This document shows, piece after piece, positions 43,775 through 52,182 of a DNA stretch of 64,000 nucleotides. The notes under the pieces are model-generated. The model worked only from the letters and a program-made list of their open reading frames with translations. It was not told the DNA's origin and made no database searches. Source of the stretch: Myxococcota bacterium (lineage in GTDB: Bacteria; Myxococcota_A; UBA9160; SMWR01); contig JBCCEW010000005.1 of NCBI GenBank assembly GCA_039030075.1, positions 62,001 to 126,000 on the forward strand, in the 5' to 3' direction. The position numbers were made by a program, and so were the translations under genes. Positions within the stretch are counted from its first letter, which is position 1; every line of letters begins with the position of its first letter.

Positions 43775-44448
43775 CTACTGGGCCCAGCCGCCGCTGAATG
43801 GCCGACGAAGAAGTCGCTCTCGTCCGAAGCGAGGAAGAGCGCAAAGAGGGCGTCTTCTCGCGGAGTCGCGAGTCGCCCCAACGGCACGTGGCGGTCGAGG
43901 AGTTCGCGGAAGGTGTCGGTCGCGACGAACTCGGGCGGAAAGTAGGCCGGGTTCTCGACCCAGTTCTGGGCGATCAGATTGATCTGCACGTTGTGTCGCG
44001 CGGCCTCGGTGCCCGCGTTGCGGACGTAGCCGACCTGAGCCGAGCGCGCCGCGGCATAGGCCGACACGCCTTCGAGCGCCTTCAGCCCCGTCGCGCTTCC
44101 GAACACGACGATCTTCCCCGCGCGTCGCTCGATCATCTGCGGCAGCACCGCGCGGGTCAGCCGATGCAGCGGATGCACCATGGTCTCGAACATGTCGAGC
44201 CAGATCGTGTCGTCGAGGTCCGTCACCCCGACGCCCAGATGCGCGGGCGCGGCCAGGTTCGCGACGAGCACGTCGACCCGACCGGCCTCGGCGACGAGCT
44301 CCGCGGGAGCGTCGGCGGGTCGGGGATCGCGCGCATCGGCGATCACCTCGGCGCCGTGCTCGCGAAACAGGGGGACGGTGGCCGGTCCCATGTAGCTCTC
44401 GGCGCAAGTCACCAGCACCCGCTTCCCTGCCAGGCGTCGATCGGTCAT
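43775..44448 (-). CDS. Halohydrin dehalogenase (HHDH) with a frameshifted 3' end
   Basis: This is an SDR-like protein with the defining halohydrin dehalogenase motifs. T14-x4-Y19-x-G21 (TCAESYMG) replaces the Gly-rich cofactor loop, and Ser118-x12-Tyr131-x3-Arg135 is the Ser-Tyr-Arg catalytic triad, instead of the Tyr-x3-Lys of ordinary SDRs. NWVENPAYFPPEF resembles the halide-site loop. HHDHs convert vicinal haloalcohols to epoxides without a cofactor. After DFFVGH the frame breaks near 43798; the next frame supplies the expected FSGGWAQ and TAG at 43775. Without correction the frame runs to 43126 across TetR. It is 19 bp after the histidine kinase. Confidence 0.8.
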
Positions 44449-44467
44449 CGCGCGGTCCAGTCGTTCC

Positions 44468-46141
44468 TCACACGGCGTCCGCGGCCGGCCAGCTGGTGGA
44501 GAAGCGGGCGCCCTGGCCCGGCTCGGACTCGACCCGCACCTCGCCGCCGTGTCCGGTGACGATCCCGTGGACGATCGCGAGGCCCAGGCCGGTGCCGGTG
44601 CGCTTGCGCGAGTAGAACGGATCGAAGATGCGGTCGCGGGTTTCGGCGTCCATGCCGGCGCCATCGTCGACGATCTCGATCTCGATCTGGCGTCCGCGAT
44701 CGATGGTGTGTGCGGCGATCGTCACCCGACCCTCGCCCGCCGTGGCATCGCGCGCATTGAGGAGGAGGTTCGAGAACACCCGCTCCAACTGCGTTGGGTC
44801 CGCATAGACCCGAAGCCCAGGCTCGGTGACGTCCACCCGGACGGCGAGCGAGCGCGGCAGCTGGGGTCGCATCGTCTGGATCAAGTCGTCGAGGAAACCG
44901 CGCACCGAGACCTCGCTGCGGGCCCGGGGAGCGGCCTGGGCGAAGTCGAGGAGGTCCTGGGTGAGGTTGCTGCAGTACTCCGCTGCGTGCTCGAGGTCTG
45001 CGAGCATCGCCTGGCGGGAGTCCGTCGGCTCGAAGGACTCGCGCAACACCGATGCGTTCCCCAGCACTGCCGTCAGCTTGTTGTTGAAGTCGTGGGCGAC
45101 GCCGCCGGCCAGGCGACCGAGGGTTTCGAGTCGTCGCGAGCGGCCGAGCTGCTCCTGCAAGCGGCGCTCCTCGGTGACATCGGCGAGGAGCCACAGCGAA
45201 CCCATCGGTTCGCCGTCGCGCCCGTGGACCGGGCGCACGTCGGAGACGACGAGGCGTCCGTCTTCGAGCTGTAGCTCCCGCGGTTCGAGGGCGAGGGGCG
45301 ATTTCTTTGCCGGGAGGGCCGCGAAGATGGCGCGGCTGGGATCGTGCAGGAGCTGCGCGAGGCGCCGATGCAGGGGCTCGAGGCTTCCGCCGAGGAACGC
45401 GGTCGGATCATCGAGGCCGAGGAGCTTCGCAAACACCGGGTTCACGGTTTGCACCCGTCCGCGCGAGTCGCAGAGCACCAGACCGAAGGGGGTGGAGCCG
45501 ATCAACGCCTCGAGCGAGGCGCGCGAGCGTTCGGACGCCTGTTCGAGGCGGATCAACAGGCAGCCCGCCTGGATGCCGCCGAGCAGGATGCCGCCGAGGA
45601 GCCACGCGAACAGGCCATGGGTCGGTGGGGCGCCGATGACCTTGCCGTAGGCGTAGGCGGCGGAAACGAGGGGGATCGAAAGCGTGCCCCAGGCGATGGC
45701 GCGATCGCACTTCGGCGAGTTACCGAGTCGCGCGCCGCGCCAGACGAGCCCGGCGGCGAAGCCGAGGGCGAGCGCGATCACGGCCGTGCCGAGCACCTGG
45801 GTGGCGCCCTCGGTGAGGAAGGGCTGCAACACGATCCGCAGCAGGGCCACGCTGATCGCTGTCCCCCAGAGCCACTCGGGGACCGGGACGCCGCGATAGC
45901 GCGCGGCGCCTGCGATGGTCAGGGCACAGTAGGCGGTGGCGAGAATCGGGTAGCCGGGACGCAGCCACGGCTGGACCTCGCTCAACGTGACGCACAGACC
46001 CGAGAGCCACAGGCACACCCACCCGAGTGCCCAGTCGCGGCCACCACTGTTGCGACCGACCCGATCCATCACGATCGCCAGGATGCCCAGGAAGACCAGG
46101 CCGCCGACCAGGATCGCGGAAGCGCCGAGCACGGGTTGCAT
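44468..46141 (-). CDS. Membrane sensor histidine kinase with PAS domain
   Basis: This 557-residue protein has several N-terminal membrane helices (about 1-200). A PAS-like domain follows (LEALIGSTPFGLVLCDSRGRVQTVNPVFAKLLGL, about 215-320). A HisKA helix with phospho-His is in GGVAHDFNNKLTAVLGNA, and an HATPase domain has the N-box NLLLNARDA, DDGAGMD and the G-box TGTGLGLAIV. No response regulator gene lies next to it. It precedes the HHDH gene by 19 bp, so co-transcription is possible. Confidence 0.87.
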   Translation of the reverse strand: MQPVLGASAILVGGLVFLGILAIVMDRVGRNSGGRDWALGWVCLWLSGLCVTLSEVQPWLRPGYPILATAYCALTIAGAARYRGVPVPEWLWGTAISVALLRIVLQPFLTEGATQVLGTAVIALALGFAAGLVWRGARLGNSPKCDRAIAWGTLSIPLVSAAYAYGKVIGAPPTHGLFAWLLGGILLGGIQAGCLLIRLEQASERSRASLEALIGSTPFGLVLCDSRGRVQTVNPVFAKLLGLDDPTAFLGGSLEPLHRRLAQLLHDPSRAIFAALPAKKSPLALEPRELQLEDGRLVVSDVRPVHGRDGEPMGSLWLLADVTEERRLQEQLGRSRRLETLGRLAGGVAHDFNNKLTAVLGNASVLRESFEPTDSRQAMLADLEHAAEYCSNLTQDLLDFAQAAPRARSEVSVRGFLDDLIQTMRPQLPRSLAVRVDVTEPGLRVYADPTQLERVFSNLLLNARDATAGEGRVTIAAHTIDRGRQIEIEIVDDGAGMDAETRDRIFDPFYSRKRTGTGLGLAIVHGIVTGHGGEVRVESEPGQGARFSTSWPAADAV

Positions 46142-46175
46142 CCGCGCCCATCATATTCCGGCGACACCGCCGGAG

Positions 46176-46250
46176 GAAGCCATTCCGAAGCCTGGGATCG
46201 AAGCCATTCCGGACGCCGGGATCGAAGGCATTCCGACACACGCCGGGAAG
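46176..46250. repeat. Three tandem imperfect 24-27 bp repeats in a divergent promoter region
   Basis: Units start at 46176, 46200 and 46224, each opening GAAGCCATTCCG or GAAGGCATTCCG and ending GGGATC or CCGGG. A further ATTCCG lies at 46154-46160. They lie between the divergent histidine kinase and sulfotransferase genes, so could be repeated binding sites or a slippage-prone minisatellite. Confidence 0.6.
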
Positions 46251-46339
46251 AAGAGGGATCGCCGGCGCAGCAACGGCGTATGATGCAGCGTTCCCCGGTC
46301 GGCGCGTGGGTCCGATCGAGCGCTGGAGGAGCGGGCAAC

Positions 46340-47590
46340 ATGGCAGGCGAGATCATTCGCATCACCGATCTGGCGCAGCCCGAACTGGGCGACGTCCAAC
46401 GCGCGGCCCTGAACTACGCCGACGGCCTCGATCTCGATCTCAGCGTCTCGGCCGTGCTCACCAAGGCCCGCGAAGCGACCGGACTGGACGACTTCGGGCC
46501 CGACGATTTCGAGGAGCGCCTCGCCCTCTGGCTCTCGGAACCCGACGAAGACCCGGACCGCACGAACCTGGGCCGCCTCTCCCTCTTCAACGATTGCGTC
46601 CGCTACGCGACGAACCGCCTGCGCATCCACGCACTCTTGAAGGAACACCCGGAGATCCACGACATCGAGATCAAGGCGCCCATCATCGTGGTGGGGCTGC
46701 CGCGCTCCGGGACGACGCACCTCGTGAACCTGATCGCCGCCGATCCGCGACTGCGCTCGATGCCGTTGTGGGAAGGCCAGGCACCGGTCGCCGAGGAGAA
46801 CCCCACCCGCGACGCCGCCGATCCGCGCTTCCAACGCTGCCAGAAAGCCTGGGAGCAGATGCAGATGATGTCACCGCTCACGGCGGCGATGCATCCGATG
46901 AACCCCGACCACGTACACGAAGAACTCGAGCTCATGCTGCCCGACTTCTCGAGCTACAACCAGGAGTGGGTGGGGCGCGTGCCGAAGTGGGTCGAGTACT
47001 ACCGCAGCCACGATCAGCGGCCCCACTACGAGTACATGAAGACAGGGCTGAAGATCCTGCAGTGGTACGCGCCGCGGGAGCGTTGGGTGCTGAAGTGTCC
47101 CCAGCACCTGGAACAACTCGGCCCCCTGGCCGACTGTTTCCCCGACGCGACCTTCGCCGTCACCCACCGCGACCCGGTCGCGGTGATCCAGTCGGCCGCG
47201 ACGATCACCTGCTACGGCGCGCGCATGAGCTACAAGACGACGCCGCCCGAGTGGTACCTCGAGTACTGGAGCCAGCGGATCGAGCAGCTGCTCGCCGCCT
47301 CGGTGCGCGATCGCGACCGACTCCCCGCCGATCGCACCATCGACGTCCTCTTCCACGAGTTCATGGCCGACGACTTCGCGATGGTCGAGCGCATCTACGA
47401 CCTGGCGGGCCTGCCCATGAACGCGGAAGTGCGTCGGCAGATCCAGGACCACCTCGCGTCCCATCAGCGCGGCAAGCACGGACGCGTCGTGTACGACCTT
47501 CGCGAGGACTTCGGGGCCGAGCCGAAGCAGGTGCGGGCCGCCTTCGACTTCTACCTGGAGCGCTTCCCGGTCAACCTCGAGGTCGACTGA
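46340..47590 (+). CDS. Sulfotransferase-family protein
   Basis: This 416-residue protein has the PAPS 5'-phosphosulfate loop GLPRSGTT at residues 119-126. The 3'-phosphate site is in FAVTHRDPVAVIQS, with the Arg-Asp-Pro motif. WVLKCPQHLEQL is the intervening conserved block. It is of the Sulfotransfer_3 type common in Deltaproteobacteria and Actinobacteria, with a helical N-terminal extension. The acceptor is unknown. GGAGGAGCGGG lies upstream of the ATG. It precedes an acyl-CoA synthetase on the same strand by 88 bp. Confidence 0.83.
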   Translation: MAGEIIRITDLAQPELGDVQRAALNYADGLDLDLSVSAVLTKAREATGLDDFGPDDFEERLALWLSEPDEDPDRTNLGRLSLFNDCVRYATNRLRIHALLKEHPEIHDIEIKAPIIVVGLPRSGTTHLVNLIAADPRLRSMPLWEGQAPVAEENPTRDAADPRFQRCQKAWEQMQMMSPLTAAMHPMNPDHVHEELELMLPDFSSYNQEWVGRVPKWVEYYRSHDQRPHYEYMKTGLKILQWYAPRERWVLKCPQHLEQLGPLADCFPDATFAVTHRDPVAVIQSAATITCYGARMSYKTTPPEWYLEYWSQRIEQLLAASVRDRDRLPADRTIDVLFHEFMADDFAMVERIYDLAGLPMNAEVRRQIQDHLASHQRGKHGRVVYDLREDFGAEPKQVRAAFDFYLERFPVNLEVD

Positions 47591-47678
47591 GCGCCGCGGG
47601 GCGCCCCGCAACGGCTCGGAAGCCGCCCAGCCGAGCGCCTGTTCGCGCTAGGATGCTCGGGCTCGACGGAGGCTTCCC

Positions 47679-49319
47679 ATGACCATGCAACGCACCCCCC
47701 TGCTGATGCACCGCCTGCTCGACCGCGGTGCGCGCGTTTCCCCGGACGTCGAGGTGGTCACGAAGACCACCGACGGCACCCACCGCCAGTCCCTTGCGCA
47801 GACCCACGCACGGGCCAGCCAGCTCGCGAACGCCCTCGCCGCCGCGGGCGTCGCGGTCGGCGACCGGGTGGCCAGCTTCTGCTGGAACAACCACTACCAC
47901 CTCGAGATGTACCAGGGCGTACCGTCGATGGGCGCGGTGCTGCACACGCTCAACATCCGACTCTCGCCGGGTGAGCTCGAGTACATCATCAACCACGCCG
48001 AAGATCGCATCATCCTGGTCGACCAGGACCTGCTGCCGCTCCTCGAGCCCCTCGTCGGGAAGATCCCGACGGTCGAGAAGGTCGTGGTGTGCGCCGAGCC
48101 GGGCGCGGAGAAGTGGGACACGGCTCTGCCCGGCGCCGTCGACTACGACGAGTGGATCTCTTCCCAGTCCACCGAGTACGAGTGGCCCCAGATCGACGAG
48201 AACGCGCCGATGGGTCTCTGCTACACGAGCGGCACGACGGGTCACCCGAAAGGGGTGATGTACACGCACCGCTCGACCTACCTGCACACGATGGCCGTCT
48301 GCATGACCGACTCGATGTCGCTCTCGGCCACCGACTCGATGCAGGCGATCGTGCCGATGTTCCACGCGATGAGCTGGGGGCTTCCCTTCGCAGGGCTGAT
48401 GCTCGGAACGAAGACGGTCCTGCCCCACAAGTTCATGACGCCCGATGCGCTACTCGATCTGATGGCCGAGGAGAAGGTCACGATCTCGGCGGGCGTCCCG
48501 ACGATCTGGCAGGGCGCGATGGCGGCGATTCAGGCCGAGCCGAAGCGCTGGGACCTCTCGACCGTCACGCGACTCACCTGTGGTGGCTCGGCTCCGCCGC
48601 CGGCCCTGATCCAGTGGTTCTTCCAGCAGCTCGGCTGCGAGATGATCCAGGGCTGGGGCATGACCGAGACGAACCCGCTCGCGACGGTCTCGCGCCGCAT
48701 TGCGAAGCGCGCGCACCTGACGATGCTCGACGAAGAGCGCATCGCCAACCAATGCAAGGCGGGCCTCGTGATCCCCGGCCTCGAAGTCGAGATCTTCGAC
48801 GAAGAATGGAACCCGCTGCCCCACGACGGCAAGAGCGTGGGCGAGGTGTGCATTCGCGGCCCGTGGATCTGCAGCGAGTACTACAACAACCCGCAGCCCG
48901 ACAAGTTCCACGAAGACTGGCTCGTCACCGGCGACGTCGGGATGATCGATCCCGAGGAGTACCTGATCCTCACGGACCGCTCGAAGGACCTGATCAAGAG
49001 CGGGGGAGAGTGGATCAGCTCGATCGATCTCGAGAACCACATCTGCGCGCTGCCGTCGGTGGCCCAGGCAGCGGTGGTGGCGGCGCCCCACCCGAAGTGG
49101 GACGAGCGCCCGATCGCCATCGTGGTGGCGGCGGCGGGCCAGGAGCCGACGCCCGACGAGATCCTCGCCCACTGCACCGAGCGTTTCGCGAAGTGGCAGC
49201 TGCCCGACGAGGTGCTCTTCCGCGAGAGCATTCCGCTCACGTCGACCGGCAAGATCGACAAGAAGAACATCCGGGCCGATCTGGACCAGGAGGGGTATCA
49301 ACTCCCCGACCTGCGCTAG
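47679..49319 (+). CDS. Long/medium-chain acyl-CoA synthetase (AMP-forming)
   Basis: This 546-residue adenylate-forming enzyme has the P-loop YTSGTTGHPKGVMYTH, the A5 motif QGWGMTETNP, the A7 motif WLVTGDVG, the A8 region DRSKDLIKSGGEWIS and the terminal catalytic Lys in TSTGKIDKKN. This matches FadD-like synthetases for fatty or related acids (DMSP- and benzoate-like paralogs are possible). It activates a carboxylate to its CoA ester using ATP. The gene starts at an ATG after GGAGGCTTCCC. Confidence 0.88.
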   Translation: MTMQRTPLLMHRLLDRGARVSPDVEVVTKTTDGTHRQSLAQTHARASQLANALAAAGVAVGDRVASFCWNNHYHLEMYQGVPSMGAVLHTLNIRLSPGELEYIINHAEDRIILVDQDLLPLLEPLVGKIPTVEKVVVCAEPGAEKWDTALPGAVDYDEWISSQSTEYEWPQIDENAPMGLCYTSGTTGHPKGVMYTHRSTYLHTMAVCMTDSMSLSATDSMQAIVPMFHAMSWGLPFAGLMLGTKTVLPHKFMTPDALLDLMAEEKVTISAGVPTIWQGAMAAIQAEPKRWDLSTVTRLTCGGSAPPPALIQWFFQQLGCEMIQGWGMTETNPLATVSRRIAKRAHLTMLDEERIANQCKAGLVIPGLEVEIFDEEWNPLPHDGKSVGEVCIRGPWICSEYYNNPQPDKFHEDWLVTGDVGMIDPEEYLILTDRSKDLIKSGGEWISSIDLENHICALPSVAQAAVVAAPHPKWDERPIAIVVAAAGQEPTPDEILAHCTERFAKWQLPDEVLFRESIPLTSTGKIDKKNIRADLDQEGYQLPDLR

Positions 49320-49352
49320 CGGGCGCGGAGCGTTCCCGAGTCCGGTGGCAGG

Positions 49353-50585
49353 CTAGAGGTCCGCGAGCCAGTCGGCGAAGTCGAGCCGATCGATGGCGGC
49401 GAGGCTGCGGCGCAGGATGGTGCGCACGGTTTCGGTGCGCTCGGTGAGCGAACCGAGGCCGAGGGTCGTCACGGCGACGAGCAGGGTCTGCAGACTTGCG
49501 GCGCGATACTGCGCGCGAGCGCGCTCGTCCGAGAGCGCGACGCCATGTCGTGCGAGCGCGGCGCGGTAGCGATCGAGCAGCTCGGTTTCGCATTCGGCCA
49601 GCACGTCGGGCTCCAACGAGTTGGTGAGGCAGTACTGGATGTCGCGCGTGCCCGGGCACCAGTGGGTTCCCTGGAAATCCAACAAGCCGACGCGCCGTCC
49701 GTCTGCGCCCGCGTACTCGAAGCAGTTCGCAAGGTGACTGTCGCCGTGGACCAGGGTGAGGGGCTCGCGGTACCAGGCCTCGAGCACGGCGTTCCACTTG
49801 CGCACGGCTTCCCGCAAGAGGGCGACGTGGTCGTCGCGCAGGAGGTCGGGGGCGGCGCGTCGGGCGGGTTCGATCGCGACGGAGGCGAGGGCTCGGCTGC
49901 GCCGGCGGGCACCCGGCGCGAAGTAGGGGTGCAGGGATTCCGGAAAGCGCGCTTCGCGGGCGTCGCGCGGCCAGTCCCAGCAGGCCGCGTGGAGTTCGGC
50001 GAAGGTGTCGATGCAGCGCGCGGCCTGTTCCGGCGTGGTCCCGTTGGCCATGTCGCGGTTGTCGAAGAGCACGACGTCGGGCTCGGCGCTGAGGTCTTCG
50101 AGGAGGAGGACGAAGCGGCTGCCCTGCTGGGTGGCGGCGTAGACGCGCGGCACGCGCACGGGGACGTGGTTCGCGACGTCGCGACAGAAGGTCACCTCGA
50201 CGCTCCAGAAGCCGACGGCGTTCGCGAACAGGCGCGTGGCGCGTTCGCGACAGGGGAGCTTCGCGTAGAGGGTGGCCGGCGCGTGGACCGGGTCGTCCGC
50301 AGGCGTCGCGTACTCGAGGGCGAGCAGGAAGTTCTGACAGTTGCTGCTCTCGAAGCTGCGACCAGCGAGCCGGACCGCGCGGAGCGGGGCCAGCGCGGGC
50401 GCTCCCGTCGGCGCCGCCTCGCGCAGCAGTCGCTCCGCCAGCGGAACCAGCGCCTCGGGCGTCCGTGGCAGTCCGGGGCGCGCCAGGTCGCGGAGCCGGT
50501 CTCCGAGCAGCTGCCCGCCGGCCCGGGCCACCGGTCCGAGCCAGGCCGCCGCGTCCCGCCAGGCGCTTCCCTGTCCGGCTGCCAT
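49353..50585 (-). CDS. Aminoglycoside/ecdysteroid-kinase-like phosphotransferase
   Basis: This 410-residue kinase-fold protein has an N-lobe with LYAKLPCRE (Lys) and a VLLLEDLSAE hinge. The catalytic loop is LTLVHGDSHLANCFE (H-G-D-x-H-x-x-N) and the metal site LLDFQGTHWCPGTRDIQY. This layout is characteristic of the APH/EcKL family that phosphorylates alcohols on steroids, amino sugars or choline-like molecules. The ATG at 50585 was chosen because an alternative at 50681 would lie inside the operator at 50673-50703. It diverges from the TetR gene at 50718. Confidence 0.78.
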   Translation of the reverse strand: MAAGQGSAWRDAAAWLGPVARAGGQLLGDRLRDLARPGLPRTPEALVPLAERLLREAAPTGAPALAPLRAVRLAGRSFESSNCQNFLLALEYATPADDPVHAPATLYAKLPCRERATRLFANAVGFWSVEVTFCRDVANHVPVRVPRVYAATQQGSRFVLLLEDLSAEPDVVLFDNRDMANGTTPEQAARCIDTFAELHAACWDWPRDAREARFPESLHPYFAPGARRRSRALASVAIEPARRAAPDLLRDDHVALLREAVRKWNAVLEAWYREPLTLVHGDSHLANCFEYAGADGRRVGLLDFQGTHWCPGTRDIQYCLTNSLEPDVLAECETELLDRYRAALARHGVALSDERARAQYRAASLQTLLVAVTTLGLGSLTERTETVRTILRRSLAAIDRLDFADWLADL

Positions 50586-50672
50586 TCCGTACGCGACCTC
50601 CCCGGACCCGCGGCGCTCTCCTTCTCCGGGCGCCTCGCCCGAAAACTCGCCCGCCGAGTCGGTCCGGGTCAA

Positions 50673-50710
50673 ACTTATCATTTGATTAGATCGCGTGATA
50701 AGTGAATACT
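50673..50710. promoter_or_regulatory. Operator and promoter between phosphotransferase and TetR genes
   Basis: ACTTATCA (50673-50680) and TGATAAGT (50696-50703) form a perfect inverted repeat with a 15-base spacer. It lies in the promoter TTGATT (50682-50687), 17 bp, AATACT (50705-50710). Transcription would begin about 7 bp later, near the ATG at 50718, so the TetR mRNA may be leaderless. TetR autoregulation is likely. Confidence 0.65.
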
Positions 50711-50717
50711 GCGCCCC

Positions 50718-51329
50718 ATGGCAAGAGCCTCGGCCCGCGAACGTCTGCTCGACTGCGCCGAGGCGCTCTTCGCGGACCACGGCCTGTCGGGGGTTTCGCT
50801 GCGGGCGATCAACGCCGAGGCGGGGCTCTCGCCGGCGGCGCTCCACTACCACTTCGGGAGCCAGCGCTCCCTGGTGGAAGCCCTGCTCGAGCGCCGCATG
50901 CCGTCCCTGATGGGGCGGCGCCAGCAGCTGCTCGACAGTCTGGAAGCGTCGGCCGAGGCGCCGAGCACGCGCGCCGTGCTCGAGGCATTGATGCAACCCC
51001 TCGCCGAGCTGCTTGCCGAAGGCGGGGCCGACGGCGCGCGCTACCTGCGCCTCATTCACCGCTTGCGCGCCGACGGCGATCTCGACCCGGCCTTCGTCGT
51101 GGCGCGCTGGCCCGGCGGCGTCGATCGCCTCGTCCCGCTCCTGGCACGCGCCAACCCGGCGTTGCCCAGGCCCCTCGTCGAGCTGCGGTTGGCCTGGGCG
51201 ATCGACCTCTTGTTGCGCAGCCTCGCCCACGGCCCCGCTCCCGACGGCGGCCTCGAAGCCCATGCGAATGCCCTGCTCGATTTTCTCACCGGCGCTTTCG
51301 AGGCTCCGGTCACGTCCCCCCACGCCTGA
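50718..51329 (+). CDS. TetR-family transcriptional regulator
   Basis: This 203-residue regulator has the N-terminal HTH RERLLDCAEALFADHGLSGVSLRAINAEAGLSPAALHYHFGSQRSLVEALL, with the Y-H-F recognition helix typical of TetR. It has an Ala/Leu-rich C-terminal ligand domain. It is followed by the TauD-sulfatase-SDR run on the same strand (11 bp to TauD). A palindrome at 50673-50703 overlaps its own promoter, consistent with control of both the divergent phosphotransferase and the downstream genes. Confidence 0.87.
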   Translation: MARASARERLLDCAEALFADHGLSGVSLRAINAEAGLSPAALHYHFGSQRSLVEALLERRMPSLMGRRQQLLDSLEASAEAPSTRAVLEALMQPLAELLAEGGADGARYLRLIHRLRADGDLDPAFVVARWPGGVDRLVPLLARANPALPRPLVELRLAWAIDLLLRSLAHGPAPDGGLEAHANALLDFLTGAFEAPVTSPHA

Positions 51330-51339
51330 GGAGGCCCGG

Positions 51340-52182
51340 ATGTCCGAACTCGAATCCCACCCGATCTCCGGCGCGCTTGGTGCCGAGCTGCGCGGACTCG
51401 ATCTGTCCCGACCGTTGGCGCCCGAACAGTCCAGCGCCGTGCTCGATGCCCTCTACACCCACAAGGTGGTCTTCTTTCGCGGTCAAGACCTGACGCCCGA
51501 ACAGCACGTCGCGTTCAGTGCGGGGCTCGCGCCCGTGTTCACCGACCACCCCGCCTACCTGCCCACCCTCGACGGCCACCGCGAGATCGTGGTGCTCGAA
51601 GGGCAAGAGGGCGGTAGGGCGAATCTGTGGCACAGCGATGTGTCGATCTCGCCGAAGCCGCCGATGGGTTCGGTGCTCTACATGAAGCAGTGCCCCGAGA
51701 GTGGCGGCGACACCATGTGGGCCGACATGACCGCCGCCTACGAGGCGCTCTCGGATCGCATGAAGGCCTATCTCGACGGGCTCGAGGCGGTCCACGATCT
51801 CGCGGGCACCGTTCGCAACGTGGTGCGCGAGCGGTCCCAGGCGACGAAGTCGCCGACCGGCGCGATGCCCGACATGAGCGGCCTGCCCCGGGCGATCCAC
51901 CCGGTCGTGCGGACCCATCCCGCGACGGGAAGGAAGATCCTCTACGTGAATCCCACCTTCACGGCGCATCTCGAAGGGCTGCCGCCGGCCGAGGCCGACG
52001 CGCTGCTGGCGTTCCTCTTCCAGCACCAGAACCAGCCCGAATTCCAGTGTCGCTGGCGGTGGCAGACGGGGGACGTCGCCATCTGGGACAACCGCGCCAC
52101 CCACCACTACGCGATCGCCGACTACGGAGACGCCCCGCGCACGATCCACCGCACCACCCTCGAAGGGGAGGCCCCGTTCTGA
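51340..52182 (+). CDS. TauD/TfdA-family alpha-ketoglutarate-dependent dioxygenase
   Basis: This 280-residue Fe(II)/2-oxoglutarate oxygenase has NLWHSDVSISPKPPMGS with the H-x-D ligands and IWDNRATHHYAIADY before the distal His (TIHRTTLEGE). Members cleave C-S, C-O or C-N bonds by hydroxylation. The stop TGA overlaps the ATG of the sulfatase by one base (TGATG at 52180-52184), so the pair is coupled, which suggests an organosulfur or sulfate-ester substrate. GAGGAGG lies 6 bp before the ATG at 51340. It is a paralog of the gene at 6305-7129. Confidence 0.87.
   Translation: MSELESHPISGALGAELRGLDLSRPLAPEQSSAVLDALYTHKVVFFRGQDLTPEQHVAFSAGLAPVFTDHPAYLPTLDGHREIVVLEGQEGGRANLWHSDVSISPKPPMGSVLYMKQCPESGGDTMWADMTAAYEALSDRMKAYLDGLEAVHDLAGTVRNVVRERSQATKSPTGAMPDMSGLPRAIHPVVRTHPATGRKILYVNPTFTAHLEGLPPAEADALLAFLFQHQNQPEFQCRWRWQTGDVAIWDNRATHHYAIADYGDAPRTIHRTTLEGEAPF

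Noticed and set aside
43126-44448. The halohydrin dehalogenase frame read straight through to 43126 (about 440 residues)
   Set aside because: The extension covers the whole TetR gene in antisense and has the Arg/Ser/Ala-rich look of a shadow frame. The family's conserved end is found in the neighbouring frame instead.
49353-51323. A longer start for the phosphotransferase-like gene reaching into the TetR gene
   Set aside because: It would overlap the divergent TetR gene and its operator. The kinase-fold begins after 50585, where a usable start exists.
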